Source of the DNA: an uncultured Bacteroidales bacterium | GTDB taxonomy: Bacteria > Bacteroidota > Bacteroidia > Bacteroidales > UBA932 | Length of the DNA stretch: 19,466 bases | Direction: 5' to 3' | Assembly: GCA_905235775.1 (NCBI GenBank) | Contig: CAJOMY010000057.1 | Coordinates: 1 to 19,466 of the forward strand | Part shown: piece by piece, positions 1 to 8,321 of the stretch | How the letters are laid out: the number at the start of each line of letters is the position of its first letter | Numbering within the stretch: position 1 is the first letter of the stretch | Made by a program: the position numbers and the translations under genes | Notes under the pieces: generated by a model | Database searches by the model: none | What the model was told of the DNA's origin: nothing | The model's input: the letters and a program-made list of their open reading frames with translations, nothing else

Positions 1-150
1 GCACTACAAATTTAAGCTTTTATTCCGACATTCGCAAACAATTACACAATAATTTTACTATAAATCAACAAATTAGCAGAAGTCGCTATGCAGCATAACT
101 GTCCTGTATAATTCTGTTAATTTCGTCTTCCAGCATGATGGTCAATACAA
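1..150. other. AT-rich intergenic stretch, no gene recognised
   Basis: This stretch is much richer in A+T than the rest of the window and has no plausible coding frame. It lies downstream of the minus-strand gene that ends at 151, so it probably holds that gene's 3' untranslated region and possibly control sequence for a gene left of the window. A short palindrome, TATGC-A-GCATA, sits at 87-97. I see no clear terminator hairpin with a T-run and no consensus TAnnTTTG promoter. Confidence 0.5.
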
Positions 151-1047
151 CTAATACCACACAATATAATTCTCGTTCCGATAGGATTTCCGATGGACGT
201 CCGCGCAGAAGTAGGTCTGCGCGCCGCTCTCGTCCCGGTACCAGCCGAAGGAGGAGTGACTTCCCACCAGATAGATCGCATTGTCCACGCCCAGGTCCAC
301 GAGCGCCTGGGCGAAGTCATGCATCGACTCGTCGGTCTCGCTGACCGCCACGAAAATCTGCCCGGCGCGGTCGCAGAGGGCTTTGCGCATCGTTTTGTTC
401 TTGATCTCGCTCTCTTCCAGGACGCCGTTCCTGACCAGGGAGTATTGCCGGAAGAAATAACCGCCCTTCTCGACCGCCTCCTCGAACAGGGAAGAGTTTT
501 CCTCCACGCCGACCGTGACCGTCCCGTCGATGATGGCGCAGAATCCGTCTTTGGACTTCCCGCGGGCGAGAAGATCGCCCTTCAGGACAAAGGATCCCAG
601 AATCTCCCGGTTGTCAGCCCGGATGTCCGCGGCCTGGAAGGCCAGGACCGCTTTCCGGACCTGCTGGTCGGGAACCCCGACCGTGAGGACGGGGGGCTGG
701 GTGTTGTGCGGAATATAGACGGACAGGACGACGTCGTTGATGGTGGTGTCCAGCTTCTCGGCGAAGGGTGCCGTCAGGCTGTCGACGCTCCTGCCCAGCG
801 GCTTGGGGGAGGGCCTTGTGGCCGCCGGGGACGGGACGGGGTCGAAGAGCCCGTCGCCCTTCGGGGGGATTTCCCCTTTCGGCCGGAAGAGCCAGATGGC
901 AAGGCCGGCCATCAGGACAAGGACAACACTCACCAGGGCCATCCACCAGCCCCGGCTGCCGGACTCCCGGGTGGAGCTGGACTTGGCGCCTCGTCTTGGC
1001 CCGATCACCCGGAATTCATCGTCCCGTATTTCATTTAACTTTGCCAT
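151..1047 (-). CDS. Membrane-anchored phosphodiester glycosidase (NAGPA)-like protein
   Basis: A 298-residue protein. The start at 1047 (MAKLNEIRDD) is chosen over an ATG 18 nt further upstream because it gives the smaller overlap (17 bp) with the preceding LytTR gene; both starts are possible. Residues 1-33 are polar and basic, 34-54 form one transmembrane helix (WWMALVSVVLVLMAGLAIW), 55-90 are a Pro-rich linker, and the rest is a soluble domain placed outside the inner membrane. The C-terminal half resembles the NAGPA/phosphodiester glycosidase fold: a 'KGGYFFRQYSLVRNG' block, then 'RKALCDRAGQIFVAVSE', then 'FAQALVDLGVDNAIYLVGSHSSFGW', which matches the family's closing part. The usual Gly-rich 'DGGGS' signature is replaced by 'LVGSHSS', so activity is uncertain. 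The family hydrolyses sugar-1-phosphodiester or related bonds; no substrate can be inferred here. It is cotranscribed with the LytTR gene. Confidence 0.65.
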   Translation of the reverse strand: MAKLNEIRDDEFRVIGPRRGAKSSSTRESGSRGWWMALVSVVLVLMAGLAIWLFRPKGEIPPKGDGLFDPVPSPAATRPSPKPLGRSVDSLTAPFAEKLDTTINDVVLSVYIPHNTQPPVLTVGVPDQQVRKAVLAFQAADIRADNREILGSFVLKGDLLARGKSKDGFCAIIDGTVTVGVEENSSLFEEAVEKGGYFFRQYSLVRNGVLEESEIKNKTMRKALCDRAGQIFVAVSETDESMHDFAQALVDLGVDNAIYLVGSHSSFGWYRDESGAQTYFCADVHRKSYRNENYIVWY

Positions 1048-1408
1048 CTGAGATGATTGCTTCAAGATATGCTTTCAGTTTGATCAGCACCTCCCGGGAG
1101 GCGGACAGGCTATGGTAACACCCCTTGCAGTCGGAAAGGACCACCGTCTGTCGCGCCACATCGACGCTGAAGACATAGTCCGTATTGACGATGAGCCCCC
1201 GCCCCAGGCGGACGAAGTTGTTGCCGCCCTCTTCCAGCTGGTCCCCGATCAGATCCTCGATCTGGCCGAGCTGCAGGGAGACCATCGTCTTGCGGCCGTC
1301 CAGGGTTACGACATCGGAGTAGTTCCCGTCGGCGGAGATGTACACCAGCCGGTCAGCGGGAATGCACAGCAGTTCTGTGCCCTTCGATATGATGATCTTG
1401 TCGTTCAA
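1031..1408 (-). CDS. Orphan LytTR-type DNA-binding regulator
   Basis: About 125 residues consisting almost only of a LytTR domain, with no receiver or membrane domain. Recognisable blocks are 'LVYISADGNYSDVVTLDG', 'QLGQIEDLI' and 'NNFVRLGRGLIVNTDYVFSVD', the usual LytTR beta-rich core, followed by a C-terminal helix. The frame is open up to an ATG at 1486, but a consensus Bacteroidetes -7 box (TATCTTTG, 1433-1426) lies inside that extension, so I place the start at the TTG codon at 1408, giving MNDKIIISKGTELL, which looks like the N-terminus expected for this group. LytTR proteins bind paired short direct repeats as transcription regulators. The gene overlaps the next one by 17 bp, so the two are probably one transcript, and the regulator may act on or through its membrane-bound partner (inference). 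If the ATG at 1486 is used, the protein has 151 residues. Confidence 0.8.
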   Translation of the reverse strand: MNDKIIISKGTELLCIPADRLVYISADGNYSDVVTLDGRKTMVSLQLGQIEDLIGDQLEEGGNNFVRLGRGLIVNTDYVFSVDVARQTVVLSDCKGCYHSLSASREVLIKLKAYLEAIISDGKVK

Positions 1409-1425
1409 GAGATGCCAAAGCTGTA

Positions 1426-1433
1426 CAAAGATA
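1426..1433 (-). promoter_or_regulatory. Predicted promoter -7 box for the LytTR operon
   Basis: Reading the minus strand, 1433-1426 is TATCTTTG, a full match to the Bacteroidetes -7 consensus TAnnTTTG. A weak -33-like TTTCG lies at 1458-1454, about 20 nt upstream. The expected start of transcription is near 1420, some 12 nt before the proposed TTG start at 1408. Confidence 0.5.
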
Positions 1434-1614
1434 GTTTTTTCTGCCGAGCTTTCCGAAAGGGCCGGGCCGGAATGTACGAAATGCAAAAATACTGTATGAA
1501 TCCTTGCTGCGCGCCCGATTCCGTACGGCCGGCTTCGAGTCCGTACACAGGTGGGCGCAAACGCTTGATTGTTTGCGGAATAAAATGGAAATTCGCCCTC
1601 AAAAGCAAACTGCC

Positions 1615-2670
1615 ATGAACTATAATGTGCCTGTTGTAAGCCTGCTGGCGCTGGCCCTGATCCTGCCCGGCTGTGCCGGGAAGAAACCGTCTGCGCCCGC
1701 CCCGGAGCCGCGGGACGGGGAGAATGCTGTCTATTACTGGAAGACGCGCTTCGACCTGGATGATTCTGACATGTCGTTCTTGAAGGAGAATGACATTAAA
1801 AGGATCTATCTCCGATATTTCGATGTGGATTATGAGAAGAATCCCGTCACCCTCGAGGAGGGGATCGTCCCGGTCGGGACCGTCTCCTTTGTCTCGGAAC
1901 GTCCGACGGGGGTGGAGATCGTGCCGACCGTGTTCATCACGGTCAGCGCGCTGACATATATCCGGGTCCACGACCTCGTCCGGGATGCTGCCGGGAAGAT
2001 GGTGCAGCGCTTGCTCAATATGAGCTCCTACAACGAGACCGGTCCGGTCCGGGAGGTCCAGCTCGACTGCGACTGGACGGAGAGCACGCAGGAGACCTAT
2101 TTCGCCCTTTGCCGTGCCGTCAGGGAAGTCCTGAAGGGTGAGAACGCCATCCTGAGCTCCACGATAAGGCTGCATCAGCTGCGCCTGCCGGCGCCTCCGG
2201 TGGACAGGGGCGTGCTGATGCTCTACAACACAGGCGCGATGCGGGATCCTTCGGAGAAGAACTCCATCCTCGATGCCGGGAGCGTGAAGCTTTACCTCAC
2301 GGGCGAGCCTGTACGGTATGCGCTTCCGCTGGATTTCGCCTATCCCACGTACAGCTGGGGCCTGTGGTTCCGCGGGAACGAATTCAAGGGCATCCTGCAC
2401 CGCAATGATTATTCCGACGGGAGCCGATATGCCGATGCCGGAGGCGAGGGCTCGTTCCGCGTCAGCAAGGAGCACATGCTTGAGGGGCACCATCTGATCC
2501 CCGGGGACCTGATCCGCCTGGAGACTTCGGAGATGCAGGCGATCCGGGAAACGGCCTCGCTGGTCTCGGCCGCATTCCCGGGAGCGCACAGCAATATCAT
2601 TTATCACCTCGACAGCGAGAACTTCAGACACTACACCCAGGATGAAATCACGGATATTTATCATTACTAG
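1615..2670 (+). CDS. Lipoprotein of unknown function, paired with the next gene
   Basis: 351 residues. The start at 1615 is chosen because it gives a clean lipoprotein signal, MNYNVPVVSLLALALILPGC, with Cys20 in an LPGC lipobox; the frame is open further upstream but the extra residues are not signal-like. After a short Pro-rich linker the protein begins 'AVYYWKTRFDLDDSDMSFLKENDIKRIYLRYFDVDY'. It later has 'VQLDCDWTESTQETYFALCRAVREVL', 'LSSTIRLHQLR', 'GVLMLYNTGAM' and 'YALPLDFAYPTYSW'. The repeated strand-helix pattern, with acidic residues near strand ends, suggests a TIM-barrel glycosidase-like fold, but I cannot assign a family or reaction. The end overlaps the start of the following gene by 29 bp in another frame, so the two are translated together and probably share a function at the envelope. 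Confidence 0.75.
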   Translation: MNYNVPVVSLLALALILPGCAGKKPSAPAPEPRDGENAVYYWKTRFDLDDSDMSFLKENDIKRIYLRYFDVDYEKNPVTLEEGIVPVGTVSFVSERPTGVEIVPTVFITVSALTYIRVHDLVRDAAGKMVQRLLNMSSYNETGPVREVQLDCDWTESTQETYFALCRAVREVLKGENAILSSTIRLHQLRLPAPPVDRGVLMLYNTGAMRDPSEKNSILDAGSVKLYLTGEPVRYALPLDFAYPTYSWGLWFRGNEFKGILHRNDYSDGSRYADAGGEGSFRVSKEHMLEGHHLIPGDLIRLETSEMQAIRETASLVSAAFPGAHSNIIYHLDSENFRHYTQDEITDIYHY

Positions 2671-4897
2671 CGCGATGCTGCTCACCTGCTCGGTGAGGAC
2701 GCCGGCGTGCGGCCCCTGGTACTATGACCCTCAGACCTACCTGATGTACAGGCCCTGTCCGGCCTCTTCCGAAGCGGCGGAATTCAATCCCGGCGCGAGG
2801 GAGAACTGCCTCCTCTGGCAGCGGCAGTGCAGGACTTCGGCGCCCGTCGATGACATCTACCGGATCGTCTATAAAACCCCTCTGGAGGATCTGCAGGCCC
2901 TGCTTGACCATACCCCGGCGGGAAGGAACCTGTCCCGGTCCAATGCCTTCGCGCGGGTCCTCTGGAACGATCGGGAAGCCGCCGAGATGCTCACTCTCGC
3001 CAAGGAATGCGAGATCGCCCGTTCGGAATTGAATTCTCCCTGGTATTATCCGGCGTCGAAGAATGAACGTCCTCTCGTGCTTGACCAGGTCGCGGACAAG
3101 GCAGGGGAGTACCAGGGTGAACGGTTCCGGAACAGATATGCCCTTCAGCGGGTAAGGGCGCTCTTCGCCTTGAGGGACTACGACGAATGCATCAACTTCT
3201 GGAATGATGTGTCGGTGCTCCTGCAGGAAGATGTCATCAAAAAGATGGCGGAGCGTTACATCGCCGGTGCCTATTTCAGGGTAGGGGAGGTCGGGACGGC
3301 GAGGGATTATTACCTCCGGCTGGGCGATGTCGATGGACTGTATTTCTGCTTCCGGGACGGTCAGGCCTCTTGGGAGGAGGTTTTGTACAGCTATGCGCCC
3401 GACTGCCCGGCGCTGCGTGAGTGGATGGGCTCCCGGATCAAACAGGAAGAGGCCCTGTTCTATGACACCAATGATGATTATTGGAAGTCTGGAAGCGTGC
3501 CTGCTGAGGACAATGGAAAATGCATAGACCTTGCCCGTTTCTGCGAACGGGTGGCCGGCGAGGGGAGGGTCAAGGACCCTGATTTCTGGTACTACTCGCA
3601 GGCTTATCTGCTGTTCTTGACAGGCAGGGCTGGCGAAGCGTATTCCGTTCTGTCCAAGGCGCTTGCCAGCGACGGCTCGCAAGAAGTCAAGGACAACGCC
3701 CGGGTATTCAGGCTTTATCTCGACTCCGTCCTGAAGCCCTGGAGCCCGAGTTACGAAGCCGAGATGATAGAAGGGCTGAAATGGCTGGATGGGATGATCG
3801 TGGGTCACCTGGACGAAGCCCGTATGGAAACGGTGGAGAGTGGCGTGTACAAGATGGGGATCAACCTGAGCTTTTATTACTGGAACGACATGATGAGAAA
3901 GATCGTCCTCTCGTCCATCGTCCCGAAGCTCCTGGAGAACCATCGCGAGACGAGCGCCATCCGTTTCGCCAATATGGCGGACAACCGGCTGCTGGGCCTG
4001 GTCGGAAAGTCTAGGGTGTGTTATCTCGACAAGGACGGTAAGCTGGTCGAAACGGTGTTGACAATGAATCAATTGCGCACGGGGGACCTGTTCAACGAAC
4101 ACGACTACAGCAATGCCCTCTTTGAGTTGGCGGATACGCTTGATGTCGTTCATCTGGAGCGGTACGTGACTTCTTTAGGGCAGCCCGGCTCCAGGGAAGA
4201 GAAGTTCCTTGACGACAGGGGATATACCGACAAGGCTTTCTTCCGGGAGATCATAGGGACGAAGCATATCCGTGAAATGCAGTACAAAGAAGCCGTCGAG
4301 TGGCTGTCTTTGCTTCCTAAAGGATACCAGAAAAGGATCAATACCTATAAGACCGGAAACCTGTCCCGGGACCCGTTCGCCCAGTCCAGGCAGAAGCTGA
4401 AGATCACCTCAGACTATAAGCTGAACTTCGCCCGGAAGATGACGGAACTCGAGGCGGCCATTGCAACCGGGACGGATGGAGCGGAGAGGGCCAGGAAGAC
4501 GGCAATGTATGCCACGGGGATGAGAAACTCCGTCACAATGTGCTGGGGGATGTCCTTCTACAGGAAATCCGCGGCCGATACCGATACCGACTATTTCGGT
4601 CCGACCTGTTTTTCGAGAAAGCGGGACGCTGTGCTCTCCCGCTCGGAGGCGCTCTTCGATCAGGCCATCCGCGACTGTCCGGACAGGGAGACCGCCGCTG
4701 CGATCCTTTATTCGCTGGGCAATATGAAGACCGTGGCGGAACAATACCCGCAGACCGTGTCAGCGGGTATCATTCAGGGGTCATGCGACAAGCTCGTTGA
4801 TTATCATCTTGAAAAGCGGAATCATTATGTGGAGGGCTATGGAAACGGACCCTACGAATTTGAGAGAAAAGCGGCAACCACAATGAGAAATCATTGA
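2642..4897 (+). CDS. Secreted helical-repeat protein of unknown function
   Basis: 751 residues. It starts MKSRIFIITSAMLLTCSVRTPACGPWYYDPQTYLMYR: a short signal sequence with cleavage probably just before CGPWYY. The Cys after 'TPA' could be lipid-modified, but the lipobox is poor. The mature part is mostly alpha-helical, with TPR-like helix pairs, for example 'RYALQRVRALFALRDYDECINFW', 'AERYIAGAYFRVGEVGTARDYYLRLGDVDG' and 'WYYSQAYLLFLTGRAGEAYSVLSKAL'. There is no catalytic motif I can name. I recall an 'ACGP-YYY' N-terminus from hypothetical Bacteroidales proteins found next to small lipoproteins, but could not check this. The ATG lies inside the last codons of the lipoprotein gene (29-bp overlap), pointing to coupled translation and possibly a complex, with this protein as a scaffold (inference). 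Confidence 0.8.
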   Translation: MKSRIFIITSAMLLTCSVRTPACGPWYYDPQTYLMYRPCPASSEAAEFNPGARENCLLWQRQCRTSAPVDDIYRIVYKTPLEDLQALLDHTPAGRNLSRSNAFARVLWNDREAAEMLTLAKECEIARSELNSPWYYPASKNERPLVLDQVADKAGEYQGERFRNRYALQRVRALFALRDYDECINFWNDVSVLLQEDVIKKMAERYIAGAYFRVGEVGTARDYYLRLGDVDGLYFCFRDGQASWEEVLYSYAPDCPALREWMGSRIKQEEALFYDTNDDYWKSGSVPAEDNGKCIDLARFCERVAGEGRVKDPDFWYYSQAYLLFLTGRAGEAYSVLSKALASDGSQEVKDNARVFRLYLDSVLKPWSPSYEAEMIEGLKWLDGMIVGHLDEARMETVESGVYKMGINLSFYYWNDMMRKIVLSSIVPKLLENHRETSAIRFANMADNRLLGLVGKSRVCYLDKDGKLVETVLTMNQLRTGDLFNEHDYSNALFELADTLDVVHLERYVTSLGQPGSREEKFLDDRGYTDKAFFREIIGTKHIREMQYKEAVEWLSLLPKGYQKRINTYKTGNLSRDPFAQSRQKLKITSDYKLNFARKMTELEAAIATGTDGAERARKTAMYATGMRNSVTMCWGMSFYRKSAADTDTDYFGPTCFSRKRDAVLSRSEALFDQAIRDCPDRETAAAILYSLGNMKTVAEQYPQTVSAGIIQGSCDKLVDYHLEKRNHYVEGYGNGPYEFERKAATTMRNH

Positions 4898-4902
4898 ATC
4901 GG

Positions 4903-4950
4903 GAGAAATCCAGCTCATGTGCCTTTGGGGGCGCTCCAGCTGGATTTCTC
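4903..4950 (+). terminator. Hairpin just after the helical-repeat gene
   Basis: Perfect 13-bp arms (4903-4915 and 4938-4950) enclose a 22-nt loop, starting 6 nt after the stop codon. The 3' arm ends in ATTTCTC and is followed by TTCCGC, so there is no long U-run. It may terminate or protect the plus-strand mRNA. Confidence 0.5.
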
Positions 4951-5123
4951 TTCCGCAAAACGGCCTTTTCCTGTTACGGATGGCATTCCCGGCGGCGGAT
5001 CTGCGGAGCAGGAATTGGTTTTCCGGCAAACCTGTCCGGAAAATAAATCCTTTCCGCCCCGCCGCCGTCAACGGCTCTCTGGACATGTAAGTGCCATCGT
5101 GTTGACTATCAGTTCAATACGAA

Positions 5124-5155
5124 AATTAACCTGCTTGAAACCAAGCAGGTTAATT
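5124..5155 (-). terminator. Intrinsic terminator of the recG-S9 peptidase operon
   Basis: Perfect 14-bp arms (5124-5137 and 5142-5155) flank a 4-nt loop. On the minus strand the stem ends in TTAATT and runs on as TTCG. It lies about 85 nt after the peptidase stop codon. Plus-strand readthrough would meet the same stem, so it may act in both directions. Confidence 0.7.
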
Positions 5156-5239
5156 CTAATAAAATCAAGTCAACCAATAACTTACAAATTGCAAGAGCTG
5201 CGGCGGACCGGCGGAGTTGCAGGGGCCAGGCGGCTCCGC

Positions 5240-7459
5240 CTATTTCATCCAGCGGTCGAGCCAGTCGAAGAAGGTGCGGTGCCAGTAGAGGGCGTTCTGC
5301 GGCTGGAGGACCCAATGGGTCTCTTCGGGGAAGATCACCAGCTTGGAGGGGACGCCCATCATCTGGGCGGCGTTGAAGGCCGCCATGCCCTGCTCGTAGG
5401 GGATGCGGAAGTCCATCATGCCGTGGATGCAGAGGATGGGGGTGTGCCACTTCGTGACCATCGAGGAAGGGGAACTGGCGTAGTGGCGCTGGGCCTTGGG
5501 GGTGCTGGCATACGGGGCGCCGGCCTGCTGCATGCCGCCGAAGGTGATCCCGTCGCCCGCAGGGCCCGTCTTGCCGCTCTCGTAGGCGTATTCCCTCAGG
5601 CCGCCGTTGTCCCAGTTGGCGAACCACATCTCCTCGGTGGTGTACCAGAGCTGCTTCTCGTCGAAGATGCCGGCGTGTGCGATGAAACAGTCGTACAGGT
5701 CGCCGTGCAGGCCTTCCAGCATATAGGCGGAGTAGCCGCCGTAGGACGCGCCCACGCAGGCGAGCTTGTCCACGTAGGGCTGGCTCTTGATCCAGCGGCC
5801 GGCGCTCAGGTAGTCCTGCATGTTGAGCCCGGGGTAGTCGCCGGAGATCTGCTCCTTCCAGGCCTGGCCGAAGGCGGTGGTGCCGCGGCGGTTCGGCAGG
5901 ATGACGATATAGCCCTGCTGGGCCATCAGGCGGTAGCACCAGCGGTAGCTCCAGTCCTGGGAATTGGTTCCCTGGGGGCCTCCGAGCACGATTTCGATGG
6001 CGGGGTAGGTCTTGGACGGATCGAACTGCGGGGGATAGAGCACCCAGCAGAGCATCTGCTGGCGGTCCACCGTCTCCACGAACACGCGCTCGTCCTTGAC
6101 GTCGGACAGCTGGCCGATGATGTGCTGGTTCTCGTCCGTGAGCTGGGCGAAGGTCACCCCCGATGCGGTAATCTTCACGGAGACCAGCTCCGTGGGGAAC
6201 TTCAGGCAGTAGTAGGATGCCAGCAGCTCCACGCCGTCCGGGCGGTCGAGCACGGCGAAGGGGGAGAAGAAGTCAAAATTCCAGTCCGGGGCGGTGATGC
6301 GTTGCACGTCGCCCGTCAGGTCGGCGCAAAAGAGCGCCTGGATGCCTTCGCCCACGAGGGCGTTGAAGAAGAGCTCGTCCGCGTGCCAGATGAGCCCGGC
6401 CACGTCGTGGTCGAAATCCGGCGTCAGCTCGCGTACGTTGCCCGCCTTCAGGCCGAAACTTTGGCCATCCGCCGGCTCTTCGTCCCACTGCACGTCGCAG
6501 ACGAACAGCCGCTGGCGGTCCGCCTCATAGCCGTCGCGCGCCATGGAGATCCAGGCGATGTGCCGGCCGTCCGGACTCCAGACGGGGTCGGTGTCATAGC
6601 CGCCGTCCGTCTTGACGTCGAGGGTCGCACCGGTGAGGATGTCGTAGATATAGATGCCCGTATTGGTGCTGAAGGCGTACTGCTTGCCGGTCTTCTTCCG
6701 GCAGGAATAGACGATATGGCGGCTGTCCGGGGCCCAGTCCAGCTGCTCCGCGCCGCCGAAGGGCTCGGTGGGCAGCTCGAAAAGATTGCCCGTCCCGAGG
6801 ATGTCCACGGAGTTCTCCGGGGTGATCATCTTCTTGCCGAGCGGAGCCACGTAGCTGCGCGGGACCTCGGTCACCCAGTGGTCCCAGTGGCGGTACATCA
6901 GGTCCTCGGTGGAGTAGGCCTGCGCCTTGTCGAGATCCTCATAGCGGTCGGCGGGCTGCTGCAGGGCCGTGTTCTTGATGCTGCTCACATAGATGACCTG
7001 CTGCTGGTCGGGGGAGAGCTTGAAGTCGCTGATGCCGCCCGGGACATCGCTCAGCTGCACGCGCTTGCCAAGCTGGTTGCCCTTCAGGGCGGCCTTCCAG
7101 AGCTGTCCGCCCTGCAGGAAATAGATGCTCTTGCCGTCCAGCGACCAGCGGGCGCCGCTGACGCTCTTGGCGTAGCGCGTCAGCTGGACCTTGCCGCTGC
7201 CGTCCGGATTGCACAGGAACAGGTTGCGGCAGCTCCGGTTGTCCTCCACGGAAGTATAGGAGACGCCGTAGAGGATGCGGGAACCGTCAGGGGAGAGCTG
7301 GGGATCGGACAGGCGGCCGAGCGCGAGCAGCGTCTCGGGGGTCATCACGCCGTTTTCGACAGGGATATCGGACGGGCCGACATAGCCGACGTCCTCTTTC
7401 TGAGTGCAACTGATAGCCATAGACAGACAGAATAATGATGCGATCAATACTTTTTTCAT
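5240..7459 (-). CDS. S9 family serine peptidase (acylaminoacyl/dipeptidyl peptidase type), lipoprotein
   Basis: 739 residues. It begins MKKVLIASLFCLSMAISC, a lipoprotein-like signal with Cys18, so it should be anchored at the cell envelope. Residues from about 40 to 450 form a WD/PD40-type beta-propeller ('LSDPQLSPDGSRILYG', 'PVWSPDGRHIAWIS'), followed by an alpha/beta-hydrolase domain. The catalytic triad is visible: Ser572 in GASYGGY, Asp683 in HGMMDFRIP and His715 in EETHW. The spacing and length fit S9 enzymes that trim short peptides from their N-termini, here probably peptides taken up for amino-acid supply. The start was chosen because the ATG overlaps the recG stop as ATGA; the frame is open further upstream only because it shadows recG. 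The two genes therefore form an operon with coupled translation. Because recG is broken upstream, its ribosomes may not reach this junction, so this gene may depend on re-initiation or another promoter (inference). Confidence 0.92.
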   Translation of the reverse strand: MKKVLIASLFCLSMAISCTQKEDVGYVGPSDIPVENGVMTPETLLALGRLSDPQLSPDGSRILYGVSYTSVEDNRSCRNLFLCNPDGSGKVQLTRYAKSVSGARWSLDGKSIYFLQGGQLWKAALKGNQLGKRVQLSDVPGGISDFKLSPDQQQVIYVSSIKNTALQQPADRYEDLDKAQAYSTEDLMYRHWDHWVTEVPRSYVAPLGKKMITPENSVDILGTGNLFELPTEPFGGAEQLDWAPDSRHIVYSCRKKTGKQYAFSTNTGIYIYDILTGATLDVKTDGGYDTDPVWSPDGRHIAWISMARDGYEADRQRLFVCDVQWDEEPADGQSFGLKAGNVRELTPDFDHDVAGLIWHADELFFNALVGEGIQALFCADLTGDVQRITAPDWNFDFFSPFAVLDRPDGVELLASYYCLKFPTELVSVKITASGVTFAQLTDENQHIIGQLSDVKDERVFVETVDRQQMLCWVLYPPQFDPSKTYPAIEIVLGGPQGTNSQDWSYRWCYRLMAQQGYIVILPNRRGTTAFGQAWKEQISGDYPGLNMQDYLSAGRWIKSQPYVDKLACVGASYGGYSAYMLEGLHGDLYDCFIAHAGIFDEKQLWYTTEEMWFANWDNGGLREYAYESGKTGPAGDGITFGGMQQAGAPYASTPKAQRHYASSPSSMVTKWHTPILCIHGMMDFRIPYEQGMAAFNAAQMMGVPSKLVIFPEETHWVLQPQNALYWHRTFFDWLDRWMK

Positions 7460-8321
7460 GATATTTTGCTGTAGTCTTTGATTTCGTATTTGTCCTTGCG
7501 CAATTCGCGTACCAGCAGGGCGTTCTGCGGCGCTTCGAGCAGCGGGTCCTCCTCCAGGATCCGGTTGGCATAGGCGCGGGCCTCGGCGAGCAGGGCGCCG
7601 TCCCTGGCCAGGGATGCGATGTTGAGGCTGATCGGCAGGCCGCTCTGCTGCGTGCCTTCCAGGTCGCCGGGCCCGCGCATCTTCATGTCCTGTTCGGCGA
7701 TTTCGAATCCGTCCTCGGTGGCGCACATCAGGTCCAGGCGCTCCTGGGCTTCCTTGGAAGTCTTGACGTCCTTGACCAGGATGCAGTAGGACTTCTCGGC
7801 GCCCCGCCCCACGCGGCCGCGCAGCTGGTGGAGCTGGCTCAGACCGAAGCGCTGGGCGCTCTCGATCACCATCACGGAGGCGTTGGGTACGTCCACGCCC
7901 ACTTCAATCACGGTCGTGGACACGAGGATGTGGGCCCGGCCGGCCACGAAGGCGGCCATGTTGAAATTCTTCTCCTCACTGCTCTGCTGCCCGTGGACGA
8001 TGGCGACCTTGTAGTCCGGCAGCGGGAAGGCCCGGACGATCTCCTCGTAGCCCTTCTCCAGGTTCTGCAGGTCCATCTTCTCGCTCTCGAAGATCAGCGG
8101 GAAGACCACGAAGACCTGCCGCCCGCGGGCGATCTCCTCCCGCAGGAACTTGTACATCGCCGCGCGGCGGTTCTGCCCGATGCACATCGTCTGCACGGGC
8201 TTGCGCCCCGGGGGCATCTCGTCGATCACCGACACGTCCAGGTCGCCGTACAGGGTCATCGCCAGGGTCCTGGGTATCGGCGTCGCCGTCATTACCAGCA
8301 CGTGCGGGGGCACGCGGTCGG

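Larger units (their letters stand above)
4898..5239. other. 342-bp gap between convergent genes with three hairpins
   Basis: No coding frame here looks real. Besides the hairpin at 4903-4950 and the terminator at 5124-5155, a third inverted repeat lies at 5019-5043 (TTTTCCGG, 9-nt loop, CCGGAAAA). No tRNA or known regulatory RNA was recognised, and no TAnnTTTG promoter is evident. Confidence 0.5.

Noticed and set aside
1565..1580. Promoter for the lipoprotein pair around TTGATTGTTTG
   Set aside because: The TA of the -7 consensus is missing and no spaced -33 was found, so it is too weak to annotate.
4919..7435. Long plus-strand open frame of 838 codons across the S9 peptidase
   Set aside because: It is antisense to a gene with a clear catalytic triad and propeller repeats, has biased low-complexity His/Val/Gly/Ala composition, and results from high GC in the opposite strand.
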